Assembly (NCBI RefSeq): GCF_014201885.1
Contig: NZ_JACHFN010000007.1
Span: forward strand, 124,001 to 188,000
Source of the DNA: Deinococcus budaensis
GTDB taxonomy: Bacteria; Deinococcota; Deinococci; Deinococcales; Deinococcaceae
Length of the DNA: 64,000 nt
Direction: 5' to 3'
A model generated the notes under the pieces. That model worked only from the letters and a program-made list of their open reading frames with translations. It was not told where the DNA came from and did no database searches. Below are positions 35,432 to 44,059 of the stretch, piece by piece. How positions within the stretch are numbered: the stretch's first letter is position 1; every line of letters begins with the position of its first letter. Made by a program: the position numbers and the translations under genes.

Positions 35432-38233
35432 GTGGACCCTGACCTGACCGAAACTTTTTTGCAAGACGCCGCCAGCGTGCTGGGCGCCCTGGAAGACGCG
35501 ACCGTGCAGCTGTGGCTCGAAGAGGGCCGCCCCGGCGCGCTGCGCGACCTCGCGGTGCTCAGCCACCGCCTGCGCGGCACCGCCGCCCTGTACGGCCACC
35601 CGCAGACGGCGGCGCTGGCGGGCGTGCTGGAGCGGCTGCTCGAAGGCCGCGCGGGCTTCGGCGCCGAGGTGACCAGCGCGCTGGTGGGACTGCTGGAAAC
35701 GGCGCAGCTGTGTCTGGCGGCGGCCCTGACCCGGCTGCGCGCGGGCCAGAGCGAGGGCGACGTGGGCCTGGACTTCTCGCGGCGGGGCGGCGCGGCCCAG
35801 CTCGGCGCGCTGCTGCGGGCCTACCCCCAGAGCTTTCGCCCGGTCGCGCCGGACGGGGAGGCGGAGGCGGCCTCCTCCGGCCCGGAAGCCTCCGTGCCCT
35901 TTGCCCAGACCCAGCCGGACCTGTGGGCCTTTTTCGCGCCGGAAGCCCGCGAGCTGATCGAGACCCTGCGCGGACAGCTCGCGGAGGACCAGCCGGACCT
36001 CAACGCGATGTTCCGCGCCGCGCACACCCTCAAGGGCAGCGCGGCGATGGTGGGCCTGGCCCCCCTGGGGCAGCTCGGGCACACCCTGGAAGACCTGCTG
36101 GGCCAGGTGCGCGAGGAGGCGCTGGCGCTGGCGCGCGCCGCGCCGCTGCTGGGCGCGGGCCTGGTGCTGGCCGAGCGGCTGCTTGACCAGGCCGAGGGGA
36201 GCAGCCCGGCGGCGGGCGCGGGCGCGCTGGACGGTGCCGCGCTGGACGCAACCCAGCTGGACGGGGCCGTCCTGGACAGGTACGCCGCGCAGGTTCAGGC
36301 GCTGCTCAGCGGGCAGCCGACCGGGGCGGGGGTGGGGGCAGGAGCAGGAGCAGGGGTGGGCGCGCCGGACGAGGCCGCCGCGCCGCTGGCCCGCCTGACC
36401 GTGCGGCTGGACGGCGAGCAGCTGGGCGCCTTGCAGCAGCACGTGGCGCGGCTGGTCACGGGCCGCGCCCGGCTGGGCACGCTGCTCACGCAGCAGCGCA
36501 CCCTGGCCGAACAGCTGGATGAGGCGCACGCCCGCATCCAGCAGACCATCCGCGACTTCGAGGAACGGCACCTCAACCCCACCCTCGGCGCGGCGCCCGC
36601 TGCCGGACCGCAGGCGGCCGGGGACGGGGGCGGGGCGCCGGACCGGGCGCCGCGTTTTGCGGACTTCAGCGTGCTGGAACTCGACAGCTACAGCGACCTG
36701 AACGTGCTGGCGCGCTCGCTGACCGAACTCAGCGCCGACCTCAGCGAGATCCGCTCGCAGGGCCGCGCGCACCTGGCCCAGCTGGGCGACGAGCTGACCG
36801 GCCTGGAAAAAGTCACCCGCGCGCTGCGCGGCGACGTCAGCCGCGCCCGGCTGACCCGGCTGGGCCGCGCCACCGCCCCGCTGCACCGCTGGGTGCGCGA
36901 GCGCGGCGGCCTCAGGCTGCACGTGGAGGGCGAGGACCTGCAACTCGACGCCGCGACCGTGCCGCCGCTGGCGCAGGCGCTGCTGCACCTGGTCACCAAC
37001 GCGGCCACCCACGGCCTGGAGCCGCAGGACGAGCGGACGGCGCTGGGCAAACCGGCCCTGGGCGCCGTCACGGTCACGGCGCGCGCCGAGGGCGGCCAGC
37101 TGACCGTGACCGTCCAAGACGACGGCCGGGGCCTGCCGCTGGCCGCGCTGCGCGAACGGGCGCTGGCCGCCGGGCACCTCAGCGCCGCCGAACTGGCCGG
37201 GCTGTCGGCGGCGCAAACGGCGCAGCTCGCCTTCCTGCCGGGCCTCAGCACCGCCCGGTCCCTGACCCGCGAGGCCGGGCGCGGCGTGGGCATGGACGCC
37301 GTTCGCAGCGCCGTGGAGGCGCTGGGCGGGGAGGTCCGCCTGGACACGCGGGCGGGGGCAGGCACCACCGTCACGCTGGCGCTGCCGCTCGCCCAGCAGA
37401 TCGCCGACGTGCTGGTGGCCCGCGTGGGCGGGGTGCGGGTCGCGCTGCTGGTCAGCCAGGTGCAGGGCCTGCGCCCCCTGGAGGGGGACACTGCCGCTGC
37501 CGCCGGGGAAGGCGACCCCGCCGCACCCGGCGCCGTGGCCGATCTGCACGCCCTCTGGGGCGAGGTGCCCGGGCCGCGGCGCTCGGTTGCCCGCTTGAGC
37601 AGCGCGGGTGGCCCGGTGGACGTGATCGCCGACGAGTTCACCCAGCTGGAGGAGGTCGTGCTGCGCCCGGCGGGGCGCCTGCTCGCGCCGCTGGGTTACC
37701 TCGCGGGCACCGCCGTGGGCGCGGGCGGTCAGGCGCTGCCGGTGCTCAACCCCTCGGGGCTGCTGGCGGCCGCGCGCCGTCCGGCGGCGGGGGCGGCGCT
37801 GCGGGCCGCCGACCCCGCCCCCCGCGCCCAGCGGCGCATCCTGGTCGTGGACGACAGCCTCAGCGTGCGCAAGCACCTGGGGCGCATCCTGACGCGCGCG
37901 GGCTTCGAGGTGCTCGCGGCAGCGGACGGCCGCGAGGCGCTGGGCCGCCTGCTCACCGGCGCCGATCCGGTCGACGCGGTGCTGACCGATCTGGAAATGC
38001 CGCACGCCAACGGCTTCGAGGTGATCGAGGGCCTGCGCGGCCACGGCCCCACCGCCGCCCTGCCTATCGTGGTGATGACCACCCGCACCGGCGAGAAGCA
38101 CCAGCGGCTGGCGCTGGCGCTGGGCGCCGACGACTATTTCGCCAAGCCCGCCGACGAGGGCCTGCTGCTGCGGCGCCTGGACGCCCTGCTCGCCCCGGCG
38201 GCCTCCCGCGCCCGCGCCGCACGGCCGAGGTGA
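35432..38233 (+). CDS. ChpA-like hybrid histidine kinase: 2 Hpt, CheA core, CheW, REC
   Basis: 933 residues starting at GTG 35432. Two phosphotransfer domains are seen, LSHRLRGTAALYGH (near 45) and AAHTLKGSAAMVG (near 192). A helical dimerisation part follows at about 310-400. The HATPase shows LLHLVTNAATHGLE, VQDDGRGLPL and GRGVGMDAVRS. The CheW-like regulatory domain begins near QIADVLVARVGGVRVALLV. The C-terminal receiver has RRILVVDDSLSVRKHLGRIL, Asp in VLTDLEMPHANG and Lys in YFAKPA. A linker of glycine, alanine and proline separates Hpt2 from the core. ChpA of Pseudomonas has more Hpt domains; this is a short version. It is the operon's kinase. Confidence 0.95.
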   Translation: MDPDLTETFLQDAASVLGALEDATVQLWLEEGRPGALRDLAVLSHRLRGTAALYGHPQTAALAGVLERLLEGRAGFGAEVTSALVGLLETAQLCLAAALTRLRAGQSEGDVGLDFSRRGGAAQLGALLRAYPQSFRPVAPDGEAEAASSGPEASVPFAQTQPDLWAFFAPEARELIETLRGQLAEDQPDLNAMFRAAHTLKGSAAMVGLAPLGQLGHTLEDLLGQVREEALALARAAPLLGAGLVLAERLLDQAEGSSPAAGAGALDGAALDATQLDGAVLDRYAAQVQALLSGQPTGAGVGAGAGAGVGAPDEAAAPLARLTVRLDGEQLGALQQHVARLVTGRARLGTLLTQQRTLAEQLDEAHARIQQTIRDFEERHLNPTLGAAPAAGPQAAGDGGGAPDRAPRFADFSVLELDSYSDLNVLARSLTELSADLSEIRSQGRAHLAQLGDELTGLEKVTRALRGDVSRARLTRLGRATAPLHRWVRERGGLRLHVEGEDLQLDAATVPPLAQALLHLVTNAATHGLEPQDERTALGKPALGAVTVTARAEGGQLTVTVQDDGRGLPLAALRERALAAGHLSAAELAGLSAAQTAQLAFLPGLSTARSLTREAGRGVGMDAVRSAVEALGGEVRLDTRAGAGTTVTLALPLAQQIADVLVARVGGVRVALLVSQVQGLRPLEGDTAAAAGEGDPAAPGAVADLHALWGEVPGPRRSVARLSSAGGPVDVIADEFTQLEEVVLRPAGRLLAPLGYLAGTAVGAGGQALPVLNPSGLLAAARRPAAGAALRAADPAPRAQRRILVVDDSLSVRKHLGRILTRAGFEVLAAADGREALGRLLTGADPVDAVLTDLEMPHANGFEVIEGLRGHGPTAALPIVVMTTRTGEKHQRLALALGADDYFAKPADEGLLLRRLDALLAPAASRARAARPR

Positions 38234-38237
38234 CCGG

Positions 38238-38954
38238 ATGCACTGCCTGATCGTCTCGCCAGACGCCCACCGCGCGCTGGCGCGGGCCACCCTGGCCCGG
38301 GCGGCGGGCGCCACGGCCGAGGTGGCGGGCGGCGGGCTGCACGCCCTGACGCAGATCGAGCGCGGCCGCCCCGACCTGGTGATTCTCGACCCCGCGCTGG
38401 ACGACCTCACGCCGGGCGACCTGCTGGAGATCTTGCGCGACGACCCGGCCACCCGGACCACGCCCGTGCTGATTTCCGGTCAGCCGCCTTCCCCGGACGC
38501 GGCGCCTGCCGACCTGTGGTTTCCGCCGCAGCTCAGCCCGGCCGAGACGCTGGCCCGGGCGCTGGAGGCCGCCGGGCACCCGCCGCTGCCCTGGACGGCG
38601 CCGGAGCAGGCCCCGCTGAGCGGCCAGCTGCAAGACCTCGACCTGACCGAGCTGATCTTGTGCGTGCATGGCCTGCACCTCTCGGGCCTGCTGCTGCTGC
38701 GCGGGCCGCAGCGCGGCGGGCAGCTCACCTTCCGGCAGGGCGAGCTGCTCGACGCCGAGGACGGCCCCGACCACGGCCCCGCCGGATTCGCGCGCCTGCT
38801 GGAACCGGGCCGCGCGGGGGACTTTCACTTTCATCCCCTGGAGGCGCGGGCCTTGCAGGCCTATCCCCGCGGCCTCCAGATGCCCACCGCCCAACTTCTG
38901 ATGGAGGCCGCCGTCCAGCGCGACCACCTCCACGCCCTGGAGACTTCCCCATGA
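38238..38954 (+). CDS. receiver-like domain plus DUF4388 (PatA-like) protein
   Basis: 238 residues. Residues 1-115 form a receiver-like domain: MHCLIVSPDAHRALARATLA, DLVILDPALDDLTPGDLLEI (phosphoacceptor-like Asp near 53), with the acidic pair replaced by SPD, so it may be inactive. Residues 125-230 match DUF4388: LSGQLQDLDLTELILCVHGL, followed by GLLLLRGPQRGGQLTFRQGE. That domain occurs in cyanobacterial PatA-type regulators and in gliding-motility proteins. The ATG follows the kinase stop by four bases, and the last four bases overlap the next gene. It is an output or regulatory partner of the kinase. Confidence 0.82.
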   Translation: MHCLIVSPDAHRALARATLARAAGATAEVAGGGLHALTQIERGRPDLVILDPALDDLTPGDLLEILRDDPATRTTPVLISGQPPSPDAAPADLWFPPQLSPAETLARALEAAGHPPLPWTAPEQAPLSGQLQDLDLTELILCVHGLHLSGLLLLRGPQRGGQLTFRQGELLDAEDGPDHGPAGFARLLEPGRAGDFHFHPLEARALQAYPRGLQMPTAQLLMEAAVQRDHLHALETSP

Positions 38955-39748
38955 CCCACTCCCAGCCTGCTTCTGCCCCCCATATTCCCCCCCATCAGGT
39001 GCTGGTCGTCGACGACAGCATCAGCGTGCGCAAGGCGCTGGAGCGCATCTTGCAGACCCAGGGCATCGGGGTCCACACCGCCAACAGCGCCGAGGAGGCC
39101 CTGGCGCTGCTGGGGCAGTTGCCCCAGCCCCCCACTCTGATGATCGCGGACGTGCTGATGCCTGGCCTGAGCGGGCTGGAGCTGGCCCGCGCGGCGCAGG
39201 CCGACCACCCCGCCCTGCCGCTGATGCTGATGAGCGGCGTGGTGGACGAGGCGCTCCAGACCCAGGCGGCCGCCGTGGGCGTGACCCGGCTGCTGCGCAA
39301 GCCCTTTACCCCTGCCGAGCTGTTGCCGCTGGTCTTCGCGGTGCTGGACGCGGCGGACCCGGCGCCCGGCGACCGGGCCGAGGCGCCGCAGGCCGCCGGG
39401 ACCCCCGGCACGGTCTCCGGCGGGGCCAGCCCGGCACAAGCCGCGCTGCTGGCGCGTCTGGGCGCCGAACGGGGCGTGCTGGGCAGCGGCGTATTCGGCG
39501 CGGGTGGGCAGCCACTGTCCACCCACGCGGCCGCGCTGCCCGCCCAGCTGGGCATGTACGTCCAGTTTCTGACCACGGCCGCGACCACCGCCGGGGTCCA
39601 CCTGGAGGCGCGGGGGCTGGACCTGCTGCAACTGGACTTCGGGGACCGCACGCTGCTGCTGGCGCCCGTGGCCGCCGGGCACCTGGCCTGCTGGTGCACG
39701 CACGGCGCCGCGCCGCGTGTACGGGAGCTGCTGGCGCCGGGGGCCTGA
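38951..39748 (+). CDS. receiver plus Roadblock/LC7-like domain protein
   Basis: 265 residues. The receiver (about 15-130) is complete: VLVVDDSISVRKALERILQT, LMIADVLMPGLSGLEL and RLLRKPFTPAEL. The remaining 100 residues (LLARLGAERGVLGSGVFGAG, later LLQLDFGDRTLLLAPVAAGH) look like a Roadblock/LC7 fold: an amphipathic helix, a strand ending in a GxG turn, a second helix and two strands. MglB, the activator of the polarity GTPase MglA, has this fold. The assignment of the tail is by pattern only. It overlaps the preceding gene by four bases (ATGA) and ends the operon. Confidence 0.68.
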   Translation: MTHSQPASAPHIPPHQVLVVDDSISVRKALERILQTQGIGVHTANSAEEALALLGQLPQPPTLMIADVLMPGLSGLELARAAQADHPALPLMLMSGVVDEALQTQAAAVGVTRLLRKPFTPAELLPLVFAVLDAADPAPGDRAEAPQAAGTPGTVSGGASPAQAALLARLGAERGVLGSGVFGAGGQPLSTHAAALPAQLGMYVQFLTTAATTAGVHLEARGLDLLQLDFGDRTLLLAPVAAGHLACWCTHGAAPRVRELLAPGA

Positions 39749-39781
39749 GCGGCTTGCTCCCCCGCGCGGAGGCGCCGGGTG

Positions 39782-41086
39782 TCAGGCCCCGCCTTCCTGC
39801 GGGCCTCCCCCAGACGGCCCGGAGGTGCGGCGCAGCCGCTCGCGGGCGCGGGTTTCCACCCGGCGCAGCACGGGGTCCTGCTGCTGGCTGGGCGGAAAGA
39901 CCGGGAGGGCCAAGACCACGCTCTGGGTGGGCAGCACGTCGCGCCACTGGGCGATCAGTTCCCGGTACGCCTCTCCCACCGGGCGAATGCGGCGGTCGAG
40001 GTCGTAGAGGCCGACCGGGTTGACGGTGCCGCGCGTCTGGCGCAGGGCGCTGTCCCAGTCCACCTGATCGGTCAGCGAGTACCAGGTGAAGCCCACGATG
40101 GGCAGCCCGTCGTTGCGCACCCGCAGCACGTTGGCCCACTGCTTGCGCAGCCACCTGACCGCCTCGTCGCCCTGCGGCCCCTGGCTGAAATTGGTCTCGG
40201 TGTGCATCACCGGCAGGCCGTAGCGGGCGAAGTACTGGGTGGTGAGCACCGAGTAGCCGTAGATCTCGCCCGCCCACTCGCTGCGCCCGTCGGGGTGCAG
40301 CAGGTGTTCGTTGGTGGCGTAATAGTCGTTGCCCATGATGCAGTGGTGCTTGCGGGTCTCGTCCAGAAAGAAGTGGTAGTCCGCGCGCGTCATCCCGTGG
40401 TCCATCAGGTACTCGTACATCTCCGAGGAGACCCGGTGCCCGTAGTTGAGGTCGAGACTCAGGAAGCGCACGGCGTTCATCAGCTCGGCGGGGCGGATGG
40501 CCGCCGGATTCTCGGCGTGGAAATACTCGGTGGACTCGCTCTGGATGAAGATGGCGTCGGCGCGCACCTCCAGGATGGCGCGCATGGCGAGCACGTTCGC
40601 CTTGACGATGTTGCCCAGCGCGGTCACAAAGGCCGCGTCGGTGGTCAGCTCCTCGTTCCACCAGCCGTACTTGGCCGAGAACAGGGCGCAGATGTACATC
40701 TCGTTGACAGGCGTGTACAGCTGCACCCAGGGATAGCGCAGGGCAAAGGCGCGGGCGTAGCGGGCGAACTGCGCCGGGAAGTCGGGGTTCTGGAAGTTGC
40801 CGATCCAGTCGGGCACCCCGAAGTGGCACAGGTCGGTGATGGGCACGATATCGCGCCGCCTCAGGTCGGCGTAGGTCTCGTCCGCGAAGCTCCAGTCGTA
40901 GCGGTCCGGGCCGGGCCAGCTGTGGTGGATGGGCGGGCCGTAACGCAGGTACCCGGTGCCCAGCTCCTGCACGAGGTCGAAATCCTTTTGCCACAGGCGG
41001 TAGTGCCCGCACTTGTCCATCTCGTCCACCCGGATCCGGCCGCCGCCCAGGGTGGGGGACGAGTTCTCGATGCCGGTGGCGAACAT
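39782..41086 (-). CDS. glycoside hydrolase family 1-like protein
   Basis: 434 residues from ATG 41086. The GH1 acid/base is recognisable in YTPVNEM (Glu129) and the nucleophile in MHTETN (Glu297), altered versions of the usual TxNEP and xTENG. The protein resembles a bacterial group with the conserved run RVDEMDKCGHYR-LWQKDFDLVQEL (split here) and CHFGVPDWIGNFQNPDF. It may cleave a beta-glycoside or be a changed-function relative. The start is odd: an SD-like GGGAGGT is ideally placed for CTG 41098 (CTGA overlap with the upstream stop), whereas ATG 41086 is 19 bases away. Both give nearly the same protein. It ends 33 bases from the convergent chemosensory operon. Confidence 0.85.
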   Translation of the reverse strand: MFATGIENSSPTLGGGRIRVDEMDKCGHYRLWQKDFDLVQELGTGYLRYGPPIHHSWPGPDRYDWSFADETYADLRRRDIVPITDLCHFGVPDWIGNFQNPDFPAQFARYARAFALRYPWVQLYTPVNEMYICALFSAKYGWWNEELTTDAAFVTALGNIVKANVLAMRAILEVRADAIFIQSESTEYFHAENPAAIRPAELMNAVRFLSLDLNYGHRVSSEMYEYLMDHGMTRADYHFFLDETRKHHCIMGNDYYATNEHLLHPDGRSEWAGEIYGYSVLTTQYFARYGLPVMHTETNFSQGPQGDEAVRWLRKQWANVLRVRNDGLPIVGFTWYSLTDQVDWDSALRQTRGTVNPVGLYDLDRRIRPVGEAYRELIAQWRDVLPTQSVVLALPVFPPSQQQDPVLRRVETRARERLRRTSGPSGGGPQEGGA

Positions 41087-41094
41087 GAAGTAGA

Positions 41095-41514
41095 TCAGGG
41101 GCGGACCTCCCGGCCCACGGGGCGCTCGCCCACCGGCGCGGCGAGGCGGCGCAGCTGCGAGAGGGCGAGCAACACGAAGGCGGCTTCCAGCCCCAGCGAG
41201 AGCACCCCCAGCGGCTCGGCCCAGTTGCCGATGTCGTCCCGGGCGCCGGGCAGCCCCACGCTGCGGGTCAGCACGTAGCCCAGCAGGGCGCCCAGCGAGA
41301 TCAGCCCGCCCAGGACGTACCCCGCCCGCCAGCGGTTGCTCAGCAGCCACGCGCCCGCCGCCGCGCACCCGGCGACCAGCAGGACGTACAGCCAGCCCAG
41401 GGAGGGCGTCTCCCCGAACTTGTCGGGAATGTCCCGGAAGTGAATCCAGGCGATGGCGGCGAGCAGCAGAGGACCGGACCAGAAGCGCGGGCTGAGGGTC
41501 GCAGTGGGGGACAT
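41095..41514 (-). CDS. small membrane protein of unknown function
   Basis: 139 residues with four predicted membrane helices: FWSGPLLLAAIAWIHF, LGWLYVLLVAGCAAAGAWLL, YVLGGLISLGALLGYVLT and a last one near EAAFVLLALSQL. It is conserved in layout but I do not recognise the family. GCAGGAGAAGCC precedes the ATG at 41514, a very good ribosome site. Its stop overlaps the possible CTG start of the glycosidase gene, so the two are likely cotranslated. The association with a GH1-like enzyme hints at a role in glycan sensing or transport, which is only inference. Confidence 0.7.
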   Translation of the reverse strand: MSPTATLSPRFWSGPLLLAAIAWIHFRDIPDKFGETPSLGWLYVLLVAGCAAAGAWLLSNRWRAGYVLGGLISLGALLGYVLTRSVGLPGARDDIGNWAEPLGVLSLGLEAAFVLLALSQLRRLAAPVGERPVGREVRP

Positions 41515-41612
41515 GGCTTCTCCTGCGGGTGAGAGAGGGCGAGACCGCCGGGCGGGGTGCGGCGGGCGGCCGGAGCGAACGGAGCCTCCAGCGCCAGCCT
41601 GAGCGCCGAAGT

Positions 41613-42292
41613 TCAGGGCCAGCTGAAACGCGCCTCGCGGACTGGGCGGGCGGCTTCCGGCGGCAGCGGCTGGGGACTGAGCAGCTCGTTGCGCCGCACG
41701 AAGGCGTGCATAAAGCGCCCCAGCACGCGCGTCTGGGTGCGGTAGGCCTCCACCGCCGCGCGCTTGCCCGCCACCTGGGCCGGGGTCAGATCCACCCGGG
41801 TCCAGGGCAGGCGGCGGGCCAGGGGCGGGGGGGTCAGCGGCAACGCCGGGTGCAGGCCCTTGGGCAGCGGTCACTCCAGGCCGCCGTGAACCACCCAGTA
41901 GCGCAGGCGGCCCGCCTGTCCGCGCGCCCCCAGCAGCCGCATGGCGATGTAGGAGAGGGTCCGGTGGTCACTGTGAAAGTCCTGCGGCGCGGGGACGAGC
42001 ACCACGTCGGGCCGCACCCGCCCCAGCACCCGCGTCAGGTCGGCTTCCAGCGCGGCGCAGAACAGGAACCACGGAAACACCAGGTCGGTCAGGGTGAGGC
42101 CGCCCCCCCCCACGGCGCGTGCCGGAGCGGCCCGGGCGTGAGGCTTCCCAGCGCCACGTTGTTCACCAGCAGCATCAGCCCCACCGTCAGCCCCCGCCAG
42201 GCGTCCAGCGCGGCGAGGCGCCCGGTCCCGGCCGCAGCGGGGGCGGCGGGAGCGGCGGTGGAGCGGTCGGCCAGTGCGGGGGAGGTCGCCAT
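41613..42292 (-). pseudogene. chimeric relic: acyltransferase N-terminus joined to PIG-L deacetylase C-terminus
   Basis: From ATG 42292 the minus strand reads [20 protein letters not shown], then LRHAPWGG, the opening of HGSNAT-type acyltransferases. At a run of nine Gs (plus strand C, 42103-42111) the frame is lost; a one-base change would continue [13 protein letters not shown], the next conserved helix. Immediately afterwards the text is that of a PIG-L/LmbE deacetylase: ALEADLTRVLGRVRPDVVLV, then PAPQDFHSDHRTLSYIAMRL. A TGA at 41871-41873 stands where a tryptophan is expected (GGLE-stop-PLPKGLHP); the same frame goes on to ARRLPWTRVDLTPAQVAGKR and AYRTQTRVLGRFMHAF. A deletion must have fused two genes, with two further lesions. 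Confidence 0.75.
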
Positions 42293-42429
42293 AACGGGGG
42301 GAGGTCCTTTCGCGGCGCAAGGGGGCGCCGGGGTGGAGGGGGCGGGGTTCGCCTTGCCCTCCAGTCTGGGGACCTGGATAACGGGGAGCTGAAAGGGTCT
42401 CCCGTGGGGCCAGGGACCCCGGGCGGCGC

Positions 42430-42633
42430 TCAGGCCGGTTCCCCGGTCAGCGCGCGCCACTCGTCGTCGAAGAGGGTCAGGGTGAGGGTGCCGCGCAGCC
42501 GCAACCGGGCGAGGGCCACCGGGCCAACCACCTGCCCCAGGTCCCGGGGGGTCACGGCCCAGACGCGCCTCCCCTCCCGCACGAGGACGCGGGCGGGCGC
42601 GGGCGGCGCCCAGGTGCAGGTGACGGTGTGCAT
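42430..42633 (-). CDS. small protein of unknown function
   Basis: 67 residues: [20 protein letters not shown], then [17 protein letters not shown], ending in an aspartate-rich stretch [31 protein letters not shown] lies before the ATG at 42633, an excellent ribosome site, which is my main reason for accepting it. It follows the HtrA gene by 81 bases in the same direction. I do not recognise a family. It has one cysteine and no membrane helix. Confidence 0.55.
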   Translation of the reverse strand: MHTVTCTWAPPAPARVLVREGRRVWAVTPRDLGQVVGPVALARLRLRGTLTLTLFDDEWRALTGEPA

Positions 42634-42714
42634 GGCGTCTTTCCTCCCCGGTGCGGCCGGATATCGCGGCCAGAAACGGGCGGGGCGGTGGGGCGGCGGG
42701 CGCGGGGCGCAGGC

Positions 42715-43947
42715 CTACAGCGGCTGCACCGACGGGGCGAACGGCGGGGGCGGGGCGGCGGGCAGGGTCCGCGGCACCGTCAGCGTCCGGTCCCCGCGCC
42801 GCAGGGTCAGGGGGACCCGGACCCCGGGGCGCTCGCCCAACAGCGCCGCTTGCAGGTCCTGCACCGAGGCCACCGCCCGGCCTCCCGCCGCTGTGATCAC
42901 GTCGCCGCCCAGCCGGATGGTGCCGTCCGGAAAGCGCCGCACCCGCGCGCCTCCGCGCAGCCCGGCAGCGGCGGCGGGGCTACCCGGCTCGACCGTCTGC
43001 ACCAGCAGGCCGCGGGCAGGCAGCCCCAGATCCCGGCGCGCGGCCGGGGCCAGCTCGCGCAGGTTCAGCGCCAGCAGACCGAGGTGAGGCAGGCGGATCA
43101 GCTCGCCCGCGAGCAGGCGCGGCAGCAGGCTCCTGGCGACGTTGATGGGGATGGCAAAGCCGATGCCGGCGTTTTGCCCGGTGCCCGCCGCGTCCCGGAC
43201 CGGGGAGAAGATCTGCGTGTTCACCCCGATCACCTGCCCCAGTGCGTTGAGCAGCGGGCCGCCCGAGTTGCCCGGATTGATGGCGGCGTCAGTCTGAACG
43301 GCTGGCTGCGGCACCCTGTCCACCCCGGTGGGAATCATCCGCCCCACCGCCGAGACGATGCCCTGCGTGACCGTGAGGGTCAGCCCGAAGGGGGCGCCCA
43401 GCGCGGTGGCCGTCTCTCCGGCCTCCAGCGCGTCGCTGTCGCCCAGGGGGAGCGGGCGCAGGTCGGCCGGGGGCACGCCCCGCACCCGCAGCAGGGCCAG
43501 GTCGTAGTCGGGGGCGGTCCCGACCACGCTGGCCGGGTACGCCTGCTCGCGGCCGCGCAGCCGCACCAGCAGGGCCGAAGCGTCCCGCACCACGTGCTCA
43601 TTGGTCAGGATATGCCCCGCGCGGTCGATCACGAAGCCTGAGCCGCTGGCGGCCGGGACCTCCACGTCGCCGGGCGCCGGAGAACGCGGCCCGAAGAGGG
43701 TGCCGCCTTCCAGCGGGGTGAAGCGGGTGATCAAGACCACCCCGTCCCGGGCCGCCTTCACGACCTGCACGGTGCTGGGCACGGAGCGCGGCGGCCTGCC
43801 GGAACTGGCGGCGCCCCCGCCCTGCCCTCCGGGGGCAGCGGCCGCAGGCGCGGCTTCCTGCACCCCCTCACCCGGGGCGCTGGCCGACGGGGGGCGGCAG
43901 CCGGACAGCGCCAGCAGGATCATCAGCAGGGCGGGCGTCCCCTTCAT
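42715..43947 (-). CDS. htrA: HtrA/DegP-like serine protease lipoprotein with PDZ domain
   Basis: 410 residues. The lipoprotein signal is [17 protein letters not shown] (Cys17), followed by a long alanine/glycine/proline linker. The S1C protease domain has His118 (ILTNEHVV), Asp149 ([10 protein letters not shown]) and Ser228 ([14 protein letters not shown]), a complete triad. A single PDZ domain spans about 315-395 ([20 protein letters not shown], then [18 protein letters not shown]). It cleaves or refolds damaged envelope proteins. It is preceded by a histidine kinase and regulator in the same direction, suggesting envelope-stress control like CpxAR or DegS systems. Its start has CTGGAGGAGACG. 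Confidence 0.93.
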   Translation of the reverse strand: MKGTPALLMILLALSGCRPPSASAPGEGVQEAAPAAAAPGGQGGGAASSGRPPRSVPSTVQVVKAARDGVVLITRFTPLEGGTLFGPRSPAPGDVEVPAASGSGFVIDRAGHILTNEHVVRDASALLVRLRGREQAYPASVVGTAPDYDLALLRVRGVPPADLRPLPLGDSDALEAGETATALGAPFGLTLTVTQGIVSAVGRMIPTGVDRVPQPAVQTDAAINPGNSGGPLLNALGQVIGVNTQIFSPVRDAAGTGQNAGIGFAIPINVARSLLPRLLAGELIRLPHLGLLALNLRELAPAARRDLGLPARGLLVQTVEPGSPAAAAGLRGGARVRRFPDGTIRLGGDVITAAGGRAVASVQDLQAALLGERPGVRVPLTLRRGDRTLTVPRTLPAAPPPPFAPSVQPL

Positions 43948-44059
43948 CGTCTCCTCCAGGGGGAGCGCGCCCGGTCCTGGCCCGGCGGCACTGTTCCCCC
44001 TGCGCTCCAGTGTACGCGCCCGCCTAAGGCGAACCTGAAAGGCAGGCCCCGGGGAGGGG

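Noticed and set aside
35243..38461. A 1072-codon open frame opposite the CheA-like kinase gene
   Set aside because: The plus strand has complete Hpt, HATPase, CheW and receiver motifs. The opposite frame has none and no ribosome site.
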